From Anaerolineae bacterium (GTDB lineage: Bacteria > Chloroflexota > Anaerolineae > Aggregatilineales > Aggregatilineaceae), in assembly GCA_027494015.1 (NCBI GenBank), contig JAOSJP010000034.1:186001-250000 (forward strand): a DNA stretch of 64,000 bases, written 5' to 3'. Within the stretch, counting starts at the first letter, position 1. Each line of letters begins with the position of its first letter. The position numbers were made by a program, and so were the translations under genes. The notes beneath the pieces are model-generated. The model did no database searches. It was not told where the DNA came from and was given only the letters and a program-made list of their open reading frames with translations. Shown here one piece after another: positions 34,148 through 42,254 of this stretch.

Positions 34148-37024
34148 ATGGGCGTCAAAGAGCAACTTGAGTCGTTCGTAGACTGGTGGCGGCAGTACTG
34201 CACCGGCGACGAAAAAGGCGAGGCGCAGATATTCCTCGACCGCCTGTTTCTAGCTTTTGGGTACAGGGGCGCGCTGGAGGCCGGGGGCCGCTACGAGGAG
34301 CGCATCCGCAGGCAGCGAAGCGGGCGGGCAGCGGTCGCCTTCGCGGATTATGTCTTGCCAGGGCGGGTGCTCATCGAAATGAAAAAGCGCGGTGAGCACC
34401 TGGGCAACCATTACGATCAGCTCGAAGAATACTGGAAAAGCCTGGAAACAAAGCCAAGATATTCGCTGCTGTGCAACTTCGATGAACTGTGGATTTACGA
34501 GTTTCCCACCCAATTCTACGATCCGGTAGATCGCGTTCGCCTTGAGGACCTACCCGAACGCCTCGCCGCCCTGGAATTCCTGGTTCCTGGCTCAACCAAG
34601 CCCCCTGTTTTCCAGAACAACCTGGTAGATGTCACCAAGAACGCCGCGCACAGCCTGTCTCAGGTGTTCAAATCCTTGCTCCGGCGCGGCGTCGAGCGGC
34701 ATGTCGCGCAGCGTTTCATCCTCCAGTGTATGTTGGCCCTGTTCGCTGAGGATATTGGCCTGCTGCCGGATTCGACCTTCACCCGCATCATCGAGGAATC
34801 GCTGGAAGGGGACGAAAATACCTACGATCTGATCACGCTCCTGTTCTTCATGATGAACACGCCCGGCGTCAAGCCGGTCGGACGCTTCGCGGGCGTGGAT
34901 TACTTCGATGGCGGCCTGTTCAGCAGAATTGAGCCGGTGCACCTGTGGCCGGAAGAACTGCGTCTCCTGCGCGAAGCGGCGCGCGAGAACTGGTCTGACA
35001 TCCGCCCCGCGATCTTTGGGACGATCTTCGAAGACAGCATGGAGAAAGACGAGCGCCATCAAATCGGCGCGCACTTCACCAGCGAGCAGGACATCAAGCG
35101 CATCGTTGACCCGGTGATCGTCGAACCCTGGAACGCGCGCATCGAGGCCGCCGGCTCGGTCGAGGAGTTGCGCGCGCTTCATGCTGAGCTGTGCGCTTAC
35201 CGGGTGCTCGACCCGGCCTGTGGCTCCGGCAACTTCCTGTATATCGCCTACCGCGAAATGAAGAAACTGGAGCGCCGCATTGTGGATCGCCTTGAGGAAC
35301 TGGAGGGCGAGCCGCCCTCACCCACTCAATTCGTCTCCGCGCGGCAGTTCTGGGGGTTCGACATCAAGGATTTCGCCGTCGAGCTGGCGCGTGTGACCAT
35401 GACCATCGCCAAGAAACTGGCAGTGGACGAGCTTCATCTGGCCGAGGCCCCGCTCCCGCTTGACAACCTGGACCGCAACATCCGCTGTGACGATGCGCTG
35501 TTCGCCGAATGGCCGCGCTTCGACGCCTGCATTGGCAACCCGCCCTACCTGGGGGCCAAAGTGCTCAAGCAAGAGCACAGCCCCGAATACATCAACCGGG
35601 TGCGCGCAGCCTTTCCCGGCGTGCCGGGCAACGCCGATTATTGCGTCTACTGGTTCCGCAAGGCGCACGAATTGATGGAGCCAGGCGCGCGGGCGGGGCT
35701 GGTCGGCACCAACACCATCCGCCAGAACTACGCGCGCATCGGCGGGCTGGATTACATTGTGGAGAACGACGGCCACATCTACGACGCCGTGTCGTCCATG
35801 CCCTGGTCGGGCGAAGCGGCGGTGCACGTCTCGATTGTGTGCTGGAGCAAAGGCCAGCCGCCCAGACTCCCCGCCCGGCTGCATTTCTACACCGGGCCGG
35901 AGAAACGCCAGAACGGTAATGGCCGCGAAGAGTGGCGCATCGTGGAGTTGCCGGAGATCAACAGCGCGCTGTCTGAGAAGACCGGCGTGAGCGATGCGCT
36001 GGTGCTAAGCGTCAACACCGACCCCAAACGCGCCTTCCAGGGACAGACGCCGGGACACAAGGGGTTCATCCTGAGCCTGGCCGAAGTGGAAGAGATCATG
36101 CGCAAAGACCCGGCCAGCGGGCAGGTGATCTTCCCCTACCTGATCGGCAACGATCTGGTGGGCAATCCGGGCGGAAAGCCCAGCCGGTTCATCATTGACT
36201 TTGAAGAGCGCGATCTGCTGGCCGCGCAGCGGTTCCGGGCGGCGTACCGGCGCATTGAAGAGAGAGTATTAGCCGACAAACAGGCCAAAGCTCAGCGGGA
36301 GATCGAGAAGAACAGGGCGCTGCTGGCGGAGAATCCTCGAGCGAACACCAACCATCATCACCAGAACGCGCTCAGCCAGTGGTGGCTTCACTTCTATGGT
36401 CGCTCGGATCGCAATGCGGCGATCCGGGGCCTGACGCGCTATGTGGCCTGCTCGCGGGTGAGCAAGCGCCCGATCTTCGATCTGGTCGCCATCGGGATCA
36501 AGCCGGGCGATAGCGTTCAGACGTTCGCCTTTGAGGACGACTACAGCTTCGGCATTTTGCAGTCAGATCTGCACTGGCAGTGGTGGCTTGCAAAAGGAGC
36601 TACCCTGACTGCCCGGCCAGCATATACACCGCACAGCATCTTCGACACCTTCCCCTGGCCGCAGCATCCCACGCCGCAGCAGGTCAGGGCCGTCGCCGAG
36701 GCCGCCCGCGCCCTGCACGAGTTCCGCCGCGCGCGCATGTCCAACAGCGTCCGCCTCACCTTGCGCGATCTGTATCGCTCGCTGGAGCTGCCAGGGAGGA
36801 ATCCGCTCAAAGACCTGCACGCCGCGCTGGACGAGGCGGTGCTGCGCGCTTACGGGTTTGAGCCGGACGGAGACCTGCTGGCCCAGGTGCTCAAGCTCAA
36901 TTACCTGGTGGCAGCGAGGGTTGAGGCGGGCGATCCCGTCACGCCGCCCGGCATCCCGCCGGATTACCCGCTGCCAGAGGGATTGGTGAGCGACGGGTGC
37001 ATCCAGCCGCCGGAGATTCTCTAG
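34148..37024 (+). CDS. MmeI-like (type IIL) single-chain restriction-modification enzyme
   Basis: This 958-aa protein combines nuclease, methyltransferase and target recognition. Near the N-terminus D67-x9-E77-x-K79 (ADYVLPGRVLIEMKK) matches the D-x9-E-x-K nuclease motif of MmeI. Then come IFGTIFEDSMEKDERHQIGA-HFTSEQDI, adenine-MTase motif I DPACGSGNFLYIAY (about residue 355) and motif IV IGNPPYLGAK (about 463), a TRD-like region (about 600-800) and a helical C-terminal domain. Such enzymes methylate one strand and cut ~20 nt away, and act as a complete defence system in one gene. The ATG at 34148 is chosen as the first start after the leuS terminator. It converges on the peptidase S51-like gene with only 2 nt between stop codons. 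All key motifs are intact. Confidence 0.9.
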   Translation: MGVKEQLESFVDWWRQYCTGDEKGEAQIFLDRLFLAFGYRGALEAGGRYEERIRRQRSGRAAVAFADYVLPGRVLIEMKKRGEHLGNHYDQLEEYWKSLETKPRYSLLCNFDELWIYEFPTQFYDPVDRVRLEDLPERLAALEFLVPGSTKPPVFQNNLVDVTKNAAHSLSQVFKSLLRRGVERHVAQRFILQCMLALFAEDIGLLPDSTFTRIIEESLEGDENTYDLITLLFFMMNTPGVKPVGRFAGVDYFDGGLFSRIEPVHLWPEELRLLREAARENWSDIRPAIFGTIFEDSMEKDERHQIGAHFTSEQDIKRIVDPVIVEPWNARIEAAGSVEELRALHAELCAYRVLDPACGSGNFLYIAYREMKKLERRIVDRLEELEGEPPSPTQFVSARQFWGFDIKDFAVELARVTMTIAKKLAVDELHLAEAPLPLDNLDRNIRCDDALFAEWPRFDACIGNPPYLGAKVLKQEHSPEYINRVRAAFPGVPGNADYCVYWFRKAHELMEPGARAGLVGTNTIRQNYARIGGLDYIVENDGHIYDAVSSMPWSGEAAVHVSIVCWSKGQPPRLPARLHFYTGPEKRQNGNGREEWRIVELPEINSALSEKTGVSDALVLSVNTDPKRAFQGQTPGHKGFILSLAEVEEIMRKDPASGQVIFPYLIGNDLVGNPGGKPSRFIIDFEERDLLAAQRFRAAYRRIEERVLADKQAKAQREIEKNRALLAENPRANTNHHHQNALSQWWLHFYGRSDRNAAIRGLTRYVACSRVSKRPIFDLVAIGIKPGDSVQTFAFEDDYSFGILQSDLHWQWWLAKGATLTARPAYTPHSIFDTFPWPQHPTPQQVRAVAEAARALHEFRRARMSNSVRLTLRDLYRSLELPGRNPLKDLHAALDEAVLRAYGFEPDGDLLAQVLKLNYLVAARVEAGDPVTPPGIPPDYPLPEGLVSDGCIQPPEIL

Positions 37025-37026
37025 GC

Positions 37027-37722
37027 TCACGCGGGCGCAAGGCTGAACGTGCTCCCCGCCGGGTAGTCGTCAAGCTGCGTCGCGCTGCGATAGACGCACG
37101 CGCCGCCCTGCCCCACCACCTGGAACGTGTCGTCGGGATGGGCGATCAGCGTCGCCGCCCCGTCCACGCCGAGCAGCGTCACGCCGTCCGGCAGGCCGTG
37201 CAGCAACCGGTCAGGAGGCAGGCGCATACGGAACAGGTCGTGGTGGGCCAGGATCGCCAGGTGCGGGGCAAGGCCCAGGCCGGGCAGCCATTCGTGGGCG
37301 AACCAGATCACGCCGCCGAGGGCCATGGCGCTGGCCCCCGTGCCCATGATGGCGGCCTTGCGCAGCAGGGCGCGGTGCAGCGCGGCTTCGGCGTGCGTGC
37401 CGCGCAGCCGCTCTACCATGTCGAGCGGGCTGCCATCGGGCAGCACAATCGCCTCCACCTTGTCCAGAATGGCATACTCGGTCGCGGTGTTGGCCGTGCG
37501 CTGGTCGGTGATCATCACGTGCTCGGCGAAGGCGTTCAGGCGGCTGAAGTAGCGCGCCGTCTGCTCGGCGACGCGCTTGTGCTTCTCCATCGCCGCCACC
37601 GGCACCACCACCAGGCGCGGGCTGTGCGTCCCGCGCAGCAGCTTCAGCCAGGCGCGGTCAGCTTCTTTGCTCTCCGGCACGAACGCCTGCCCGCCGTTGA
37701 AGACGAGATAGCCCTTCTGCAT
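37027..37722 (-). CDS. peptidase S51 (peptidase E/cyanophycinase)-like protein
   Basis: This 231-aa protein has the GATase1-like S51 fold: MQKGYLVFNGGQAF start, RLVVVPVAAM, and a nucleophile-elbow-like GTGASAMALGG around residue 118-128, where S51 enzymes have G-x-S-A-G. A C-terminal VLGVDGAATLI-type strand follows (here LLGVDGAATLIAH), ending VVGQGGACVYR. Substrate unknown. The start at 37722 was chosen because upstream in-frame sequence lies within RNase P RNA. Only 19 nt separate it from the RNase P RNA gene on the same strand, so it may be read through from that promoter. Confidence 0.8.
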   Translation of the reverse strand: MQKGYLVFNGGQAFVPESKEADRAWLKLLRGTHSPRLVVVPVAAMEKHKRVAEQTARYFSRLNAFAEHVMITDQRTANTATEYAILDKVEAIVLPDGSPLDMVERLRGTHAEAALHRALLRKAAIMGTGASAMALGGVIWFAHEWLPGLGLAPHLAILAHHDLFRMRLPPDRLLHGLPDGVTLLGVDGAATLIAHPDDTFQVVGQGGACVYRSATQLDDYPAGSTFSLAPA

Positions 37723-37741
37723 CGCCGCCGTTCTCCTGTGT

Positions 37742-38129
37742 GGGCGAGACCCAAGCCGGCCTGTAAGCCGCGTTCTGTGCCCGCCGGAGCGGGTGGTGAT
37801 CATCTCTCTAGGACGCCAGTTGCCCGGCGCCTCCAGCAACCTACCCGGAACTGATCGCGGGACGGGCCGCCCCTCGTTCCTGCTTGGTCTTGCTCCCGGT
37901 GGGGTTTGCCTGGCCGCCTGTGTCGCCACAGACGCCGGTGCGCTCTTACCGCACCGTTTCACCCTCGCCCCTCGCGCGGAGGGGCACTCTGCCTCTCTGT
38001 TGCACTTTGCCGTCGGGTCACCCCGCCTGGCCGTTAGCCAGCACCGTGCCCTGTGGAGCGCGGACTTTCCTCATCCCGCCGCCCATGCGGGGGCGGGACG
38101 CGATCACCCGGCCTGCTTGGGTCTCGCCC
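37742..38129 (-). ncRNA. rnpB: RNase P RNA (bacterial A-type)
   Basis: The two ends form a perfect 15-bp P1 helix (GGGCGAGACCCAAGC at 37742-37756 with its complement at 38115-38129). On the minus strand the conserved GAGGAAAGTCCGCGCTCC (P4 5' strand), GGTGAAACGGTGCGGTAAGAG and AGAGAGATGATCACCACC segments appear, then the 3' P4 region ACAGAACGCGGCTTACAGG. It is ~388 nt, typical for type A. It is the catalytic RNA that matures tRNA 5' ends, including the tRNA-Ala in the leuS leader. Confidence 0.97.
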
Positions 38130-38131
38130 CT

Positions 38132-38137
38132 ATTATA
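38132..38137 (-). promoter_or_regulatory. -10 box of rnpB
   Basis: A consensus TATAAT on the minus strand just upstream of the P1 helix; the -35 region is weak (TCGAAC at about 16 nt). Confidence 0.65.
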
Positions 38138-38174
38138 CCATCCCTGCTCGCGGTTCGAGGGTGGAGACGGGCGA

Positions 38175-39212
38175 ACAGACAGGGCAATCGCTTCAAACGT
38201 GCGTGTTGTTCTACCTCACCCCCAGCCTCGCTGCGCTCGGCTTGCCCCCTCTCCGTTGACGGAGAGGGGGCGGCGAGGCGCGCCAGCGCCGAGCGGGGGT
38301 GAGGTCCGTAGGGGCGTATTGCGATACGCCCCTACGAGTAGGCTGGCGCGCGGCAGACTTTGATGCGTTTGCCCTGGGCGAACAGACAGGGCAATCGCTT
38401 CAAACGTGCGTGTTGTTCTACCTCACCCCCAGCCTCGCTGCGCTCGGCTTGCCCCCTCTCCGTTGACGGAGAGGGGGCGGCGAGGCGCGCCAGCGCCGAG
38501 CGGGGGTGAGGTCCGTAGGGGCGTATTGCGATACGCCCCTACGAGTAGGCTGGCGCGCGGTGGACTTTGATGCGATTGCCCTGGCTGAGTTGCCGGGCAA
38601 TCGCTTCAAACGTGCGTGTTGTTCTACCTCACCCCCAGCCTCGCTGCGCTCGGCTTGCCCCCTCTCCGTTGACGGAGAGGGGGCGGCGAGGCGCGCCAGC
38701 GCCGAGCGGGGGTGAGGTCCGTAGGGGCGTATTGCGATACGCCCCTACGAGTAGGCTGGCGCGCGGCAGACTTTGATGCGTTTGCCCTGGGCGAACAGAC
38801 AGGGCAATCGCTTCAAACGTGCGTGTTGTTCTACCTCACCCCCAGCCTCGCTGCGCTCGGCTTGCCCCCTCTCCGTTGACGGAGAGGGGGCGGCGAGGCG
38901 CGCCAGCGCCGAGCGGGGGTGAGGTCCGTAGGGGCGTATTGCGATACGCCCCTACGAGTAGGCTGGCGCGCGGCGGACTTTGATGCGTTTGCCCTGGGAG
39001 GTATGCAGGGCAATCGCTTCAAACGTGCGTGTTGTTCTACCTCACCCCCAGCCTCGCGGCGCTCGGCTTGCCCCCTCTCCGTTGACGGAGAGGGGGCGGC
39101 GAGGCGCGCCAGCGCCGAGCGGGGGTGAGGTCCGTAGGGGCGTATTGCGATACGCCCCTACGAGTAGGCTGGCGCGCGGCAGACTTTGATGCGTTTGCCC
39201 TGGGCGAACAGA
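38175..39212. repeat. tandem array of five 206-207-bp MITE-like units
   Basis: Units start at CAGGGCAATCGCTTCAAACG, with the last G of ATCG at 38190, 38397, 38603, 38810 and 39016. Each ends with TTTGATGCGTTTGCCCTG, which is inverted relative to the start, so each unit has ~18-bp imperfect terminal inverted repeats. Inside are the palindromic core with a CTCCGTTGACGGAG centre and a second palindrome beginning GTAGGGGCGTATTGCG. Units are separated by 9-10-nt spacers: GGCGAACAGA three times (counting both array ends, four), GCTGAGTTGC once and GGAGGTATG once. No genes lie between rnpB and serS. Confidence 0.92.
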
Positions 39213-39239
39213 AGACTTCGGAAGTCCACGTCCATGCCT

Positions 39240-39365
39240 GAATGCCTCCCCCCCTCAATCCCCTTCCAGCCGAGCTAGAGGGGGGACGATCTGCCAGGCG
39301 GCGCTCCCCTTCCCCTAGCTTTGCTGGGGAAAGGGGCTGGGGGATAGGGGCGTTCTCGCGCTTGC
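39240..39365. repeat. C/G-run palindromic repeat of a second family
   Basis: CCCCCTCAATCCCCTTCCAG then AGCTAGAGGGGGG, followed by CTCCCCTTCCCCTAGCTTTG and CTGGGGAAAGGGGCTGGGGG, form nested hairpins 3' of serS. A related sequence (CTCTAGCTCGGCTGGAGAGG) lies at about 45540. It might also act as a terminator for serS, but it has no T run. Confidence 0.6.
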
Positions 39366-39381
39366 CCGACATTCCTTCCGC

Positions 39382-40815
39382 TCAGCGACGCGGCTCGATG
39401 GCTTCCAGCCCGCCCATGTACGGGCGCAGCACGTCCGGCACAAGCACGCTGCCATCCGCCTGCTGGTAATTCTCCAGCACGGCGATCAGCGTGCGCGTCA
39501 TGCCCAGACCGGAGCCGTTGAGCGTATGCACAAAACGCGGGCGTCCCCCATCCGCCGGGCGGTAGCGCACGTTGGCGCGGCGGGCCTGGAAGGCCTCGGT
39601 GTTGCTGCACGAGCTGACTTCCAGCCACTCGCCGCAGCCGGGTGCCCACAGCTCCACGTCGTATTTCTTGGACGCGGCGAAGCCCAGGTCGCCGGTGACC
39701 ATCTCCACGCGGCGGTAGGGGATTTCGAGCAGGCTGCACGCGCGCTCCGCCGCCTCAGTCAGCGACTCCAGCTCGGCGTAGCTCGTCTCCGGCGTGGTGA
39801 ACTTGTACAGCTCGACCTTCTCGAACTGGTGGACGCGCTTGATGCCGCGCACATCGCGCCCGGCGCTCATCTTCTCGCGGCGGAAGCACGGCGTGTGCGC
39901 CACAAAGTAGAGCGGAAGCTGCGCCTCGTCCAGAATCTCGTCGCGGAGCATATTGGTCAGGGCCACTTCCGCCGTCGGCAGCATATATAGCTCCGATTCG
40001 GTGTCGAAGTAGACCACGTCGCGGAACTTGGGGAACTGCGCCGAGCCGAACATCGCTTCTTCGCGCACCAGGAACGGCGGGTAAATCTCGGTGTAGCCGT
40101 GCCCGGTCGTGTGCAGGTCGAGCAGCCAGTTGATCATCGCCCGGTAGAGGCGCGCGCCCGTCGCCTTGAGCAGGTAAAAGCGCGTGCCGGACAGCTTGAC
40201 GCCGCGCTCAAAGTCAATGATGTCCAGCGCCGGGCCAAGCTCCCAGTGCGGCAGCGGGGTGAAGTCGAAGGTACGCAGAGTGCCCTGCGTCTCCCAGATG
40301 CGGTTGTCGGCGTCGCTCTGTCCGATGGGCACGCTCTCGTGCGGCATGTTGGGAATCCACAGCATGTGCTCGTCAAGCGCCGCCTCGACCTGGCGAATCT
40401 CCTCGTCGAGCGCAGTCACCCGCTCGCCGAGCGCCTTCAGCGCCCCGGCCAGCTCATCGAACGCCGCCGCGACAGCCTCGAGCGATGGCTCTCCGGCATC
40501 CGCAGGCGGCTGTGGGGCCTCCAGGGCAGCCAGGAAGCCGTCAATGTCCCCCCGGCTCAGCGCTGCCACCGCGCGCCGCGCCCCGCCGACGATCTGCGCG
40601 GGGCTGAGCTGCTTGTTGCCGCGGAAGTGGCCCATCTGCTTGTTGAGCTTGTTGCGACTGGCCTTGATCGCTTCGGCTTCGGTCAGCAGCGCGCGCCGCC
40701 GCCTGTCCAGCGCCAGGATCGCGTCAATGCGCGCGATGGCTGGCTCGTCGTTCAGGTGCCGAAGCTGCTGCTTCACCCAGTCGGGCTTTTCACGGATCAG
40801 GGCGATGTCGTGCAT
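39382..40815 (-). CDS. serS: seryl-tRNA synthetase
   Basis: This 477-aa class II synthetase charges tRNA-Ser. The N-terminal tRNA-binding coiled-coil arm (about residues 1-165) is longer than usual, with an extra ~50-aa segment containing PQPPADAGEP. Class II motif 2 is PCFRREKMSAGRDVRGIKRVHQFEKVEL and motif 3 NGSGLGMTRTLIAVLENYQ. The ATG at 40815 is fixed by an AGGAGGAA ribosome site; an in-frame extension to 40866 has no such support. It is the second gene of an operon headed by a serine-specific T-box. Confidence 0.96.
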   Translation of the reverse strand: MHDIALIREKPDWVKQQLRHLNDEPAIARIDAILALDRRRRALLTEAEAIKASRNKLNKQMGHFRGNKQLSPAQIVGGARRAVAALSRGDIDGFLAALEAPQPPADAGEPSLEAVAAAFDELAGALKALGERVTALDEEIRQVEAALDEHMLWIPNMPHESVPIGQSDADNRIWETQGTLRTFDFTPLPHWELGPALDIIDFERGVKLSGTRFYLLKATGARLYRAMINWLLDLHTTGHGYTEIYPPFLVREEAMFGSAQFPKFRDVVYFDTESELYMLPTAEVALTNMLRDEILDEAQLPLYFVAHTPCFRREKMSAGRDVRGIKRVHQFEKVELYKFTTPETSYAELESLTEAAERACSLLEIPYRRVEMVTGDLGFAASKKYDVELWAPGCGEWLEVSSCSNTEAFQARRANVRYRPADGGRPRFVHTLNGSGLGMTRTLIAVLENYQQADGSVLVPDVLRPYMGGLEAIEPRR

Positions 40816-40862
40816 GAGATTCCTCCTGTAAACGTTGTAATGCTCATCTGCTCGCGGGACAT

Positions 40863-41042
40863 TCAAGACTCATCGTCGTCACCAGGGCGGCGGTCTTGGT
40901 CGGGCGGGCGCGAGCGCCGGCGCGCGTCCTGGTATGCCGTCCAGTCGCGCAGCAGGCGCAGCGCCGCAAAAGCCAGCCCGATCAGGATGGTGCCGATCAC
41001 CAGGCCGTTCCAGACGTCGGGCGTCAGAAAATCGAGATGCAT
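40863..41042 (-). CDS. small single-pass membrane protein co-transcribed with serS
   Basis: This 59-aa protein has one membrane helix (LVIGTILIGLAFAALRLL, about residues 14-31) and a highly charged Arg/Asp C-terminus ending DDDES. The ATG at 41042 has a GGGGAGGGGA ribosome site 5 nt upstream. It lies between the T-box terminator and serS (47 nt upstream of serS), so it is controlled by the same serine-tRNA switch. No family recognised. Confidence 0.72.
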   Translation of the reverse strand: MHLDFLTPDVWNGLVIGTILIGLAFAALRLLRDWTAYQDARRRSRPPDQDRRPGDDDES

Positions 41043-41062
41043 CGCCGTCCCCTCCCCAAACA

Positions 41063-41330
41063 AAAAGCCCCCCGCCTGAATACGATCCAGGACGAGGGGA
41101 CTCGTGGTGCCACCTGGGTTCGCCAGCGCCTTGCAACGCCAGCCTCAGCGAGTCAAGGACTCGCGCGCGTTAACGGGCGGACCCGGCCCCCCTTAGGACG
41201 CGGAGCGTCGTTCGGCGGGCGACGTGCTCAGGAGTGGATTTCCGCTGCTTGCGGGCCGCCTCGCACCATGCGGCGGCTCTCTGCGCGCGCAGTTCAGCGT
41301 ACTTGGCTCCGTCAGAGTCGTTAGTGATGG
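41063..41330 (-). promoter_or_regulatory. T-box leader of the serS operon (serine specifier)
   Basis: On the minus strand, Stem I has GCCAAGTACGCTG and CAGAGAGCCGCC...GGTGCGAGGCGGC. The specifier loop GGAAATCCACTCCTGAG presents codon TCC (Ser) at 41236-41238, matching the downstream serS. A short Stem III hairpin (CTGGCG/CGCTGG) precedes the antiterminator AGGTGGCACCACGAG (GGTGGCACC at 41106-41114) and CGTCCTGG. The terminator pairs AGTCCCC and CCTG with CAGG and GGGGGCT and ends in TTTTT. It gives an in-window comparison for the leuS T-box, whose Stem III is hugely expanded. Confidence 0.92.
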
Positions 41331-41332
41331 GC

Positions 41333-41361
41333 AGTGTAGCAGGGGCGCTGCGGGCTGTCAA
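41333..41361 (-). promoter_or_regulatory. promoter of the serS T-box operon
   Basis: On the minus strand: TTGACA, 17-nt spacer, TACACT, immediately upstream of Stem I. Strong sigma-70 match. Confidence 0.85.
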
Positions 41362-41437
41362 GGGGCGCGCGCGCCCGCATCAAGAGCCACCCGCTCACCG
41401 CTTCGCCTCAGGTCCTCGTGTTTTCAGCTTCCAGAGC

Positions 41438-41880
41438 AATCGCATCAAACGTGCGTGTTGTTCTACCTCACCCCCGCTTGGCGCTCACGCGCCTCGCCCC
41501 CTTTCCAATGTGGAGGGTCGGACATATTAGACAGTGTTGATTTAACGTAACGACGAGCGATCACAATCAACGGAAGAAACGGGCGGCTTGAGCGAGAAGC
41601 TCGGATGCCTGGTAGGGCCTGTAGGGGCGGGTTTGCAAACCCGCCCCTACAACCGGTTCCCCAAAGTCGCCTTCTTCGGTCATTTCTTCCCTTGAAGCGA
41701 TCTTCCGCAACCTATCAGTAATCGTCAATGCAATCTTATTTGTCCGACCCTCCACATTGGGGAGGGGGCAGCAAGGCCCGCGTCAGTGGGCCGCGCGGGG
41801 GTGAGGTACATCAGGGCGCAGCAGAGCAACGCCCCTACGAGCAGGCTGGCGCGCGGCGGATTTTGATGCGACTGCCCTGC
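41438..41880. mobile_element. nested composite element, copy 1
   Basis: The outer element begins CAATCGCATCAAACGTGCG and ends TTTTGATGCGACTGCCCTG, the same ends as units of the 38-39 kb array, and holds the palindromic core. The core is interrupted at its central hairpin by an inner element (41515-41750) with ends GGGTCGGACA/TGTCCGACCC. The pairing extends outward through CCAATGTGGA, giving a perfect 20-bp inverted repeat. Inside lies a GTAGGGGCGGGTTTGC palindrome and a 62-codon open frame on the minus strand (41567-41755). Copy 2 is at 51046-51495. Confidence 0.82.
41567..41755 (-). CDS. 62-aa open frame inside nested element, copy 1 (doubtful)
   Basis: It starts at a GTG in the inverted repeat (MEGRTNKIALTITDRLRKIA) and ends ASELLAQAARFFR. 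The copy at 51185-51373 has exactly the same length and about 70-75 percent identity by eye. The middle (VVGAGLQTRPYRPYQ) is translated from the common GTAGGGGCGGG palindrome and is not protein-like evidence. No ribosome site is visible. Listed because both copies keep the frame open. Confidence 0.25.
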   Translation of the reverse strand: MEGRTNKIALTITDRLRKIASREEMTEEGDFGEPVVGAGLQTRPYRPYQASELLAQAARFFR

Positions 41881-41902
41881 CTGTTTCAGCTTCTCGTTTG
41901 CC

Positions 41903-41931
41903 TTTACAATCACAGAGAATTATGATAAGAT
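41903..41931 (+). promoter_or_regulatory. promoter upstream of greA
   Basis: TTTACA, 17-nt spacer, TAAGAT with an extended -10 (TGA before TAAGAT). The predicted start at about 41938 is at the beginning of the structured leader. Confidence 0.75.
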
Positions 41932-41936
41932 AAAGC

Positions 41937-42130
41937 ACCTTGAGTTAAGCAACCCAGATCGCCCTGCGTGGCGGTCTCTTGTTTTTGTGCTTTGTCCAAA
42001 GAGTGTTTTAGGTTGGCCGAGCGAGAGACCCGACCAGGCACAGCGTAGGCTGTGTCTTTATGCGCTTGCTCTGCGCGGGCCGACCCGTGTCAACTGATTT
42101 TTGCCAACCTTAAGTGCTTAGGCACGACAA
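41937..42130 (+). ncRNA. structured leader RNA with early attenuator upstream of greA
   Basis: The first ~50 nt end in an intrinsic-terminator-like hairpin: GATCGCC (41957-41963), loop, GGCGGTC (41970-41976), then TCTTGTTTTT. Downstream a larger domain is closed by TTAGGTTGGC pairing with GCCAACCTTAA and contains GGCACAGC-GTAG-GCTGTGTC. The very 5' end AAGCACCTT can pair with AAGTGCTT at about 42110-42118, closing the whole ~185-nt RNA. No known family was recognised. It may be a small terminated RNA from the greA leader, comparable in idea to GraL of enterobacteria, or a separate ncRNA. The ~120 nt between it and greA shows nothing else. Confidence 0.45.
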
Positions 42131-42254
42131 CCGATCATACGTCAGGGCGCCCTCCTGTGAGGAGCCAGCGCACCTGCATTCCTGGCGGCTGCCGTTCCGG
42201 TCTTTGCCGGGCAGGCTGTCGGGGTTAATCTGCTTGCACAGATGGAGGACACGG

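Noticed and set aside
38175..39212. Second repeat array with short variable spacers, CRISPR-like at first sight
   Set aside because: Only the 9-10-nt joints vary, and the 207-bp units have terminal inverted repeats, as expected for MITE-like elements.
41937..42130. Firm call of the greA leader as 6S RNA or SRP RNA
   Set aside because: The SRP GGAA-type apical loop is absent, and the 6S central bubble could not be established by eye; kept only as an unnamed structured RNA.
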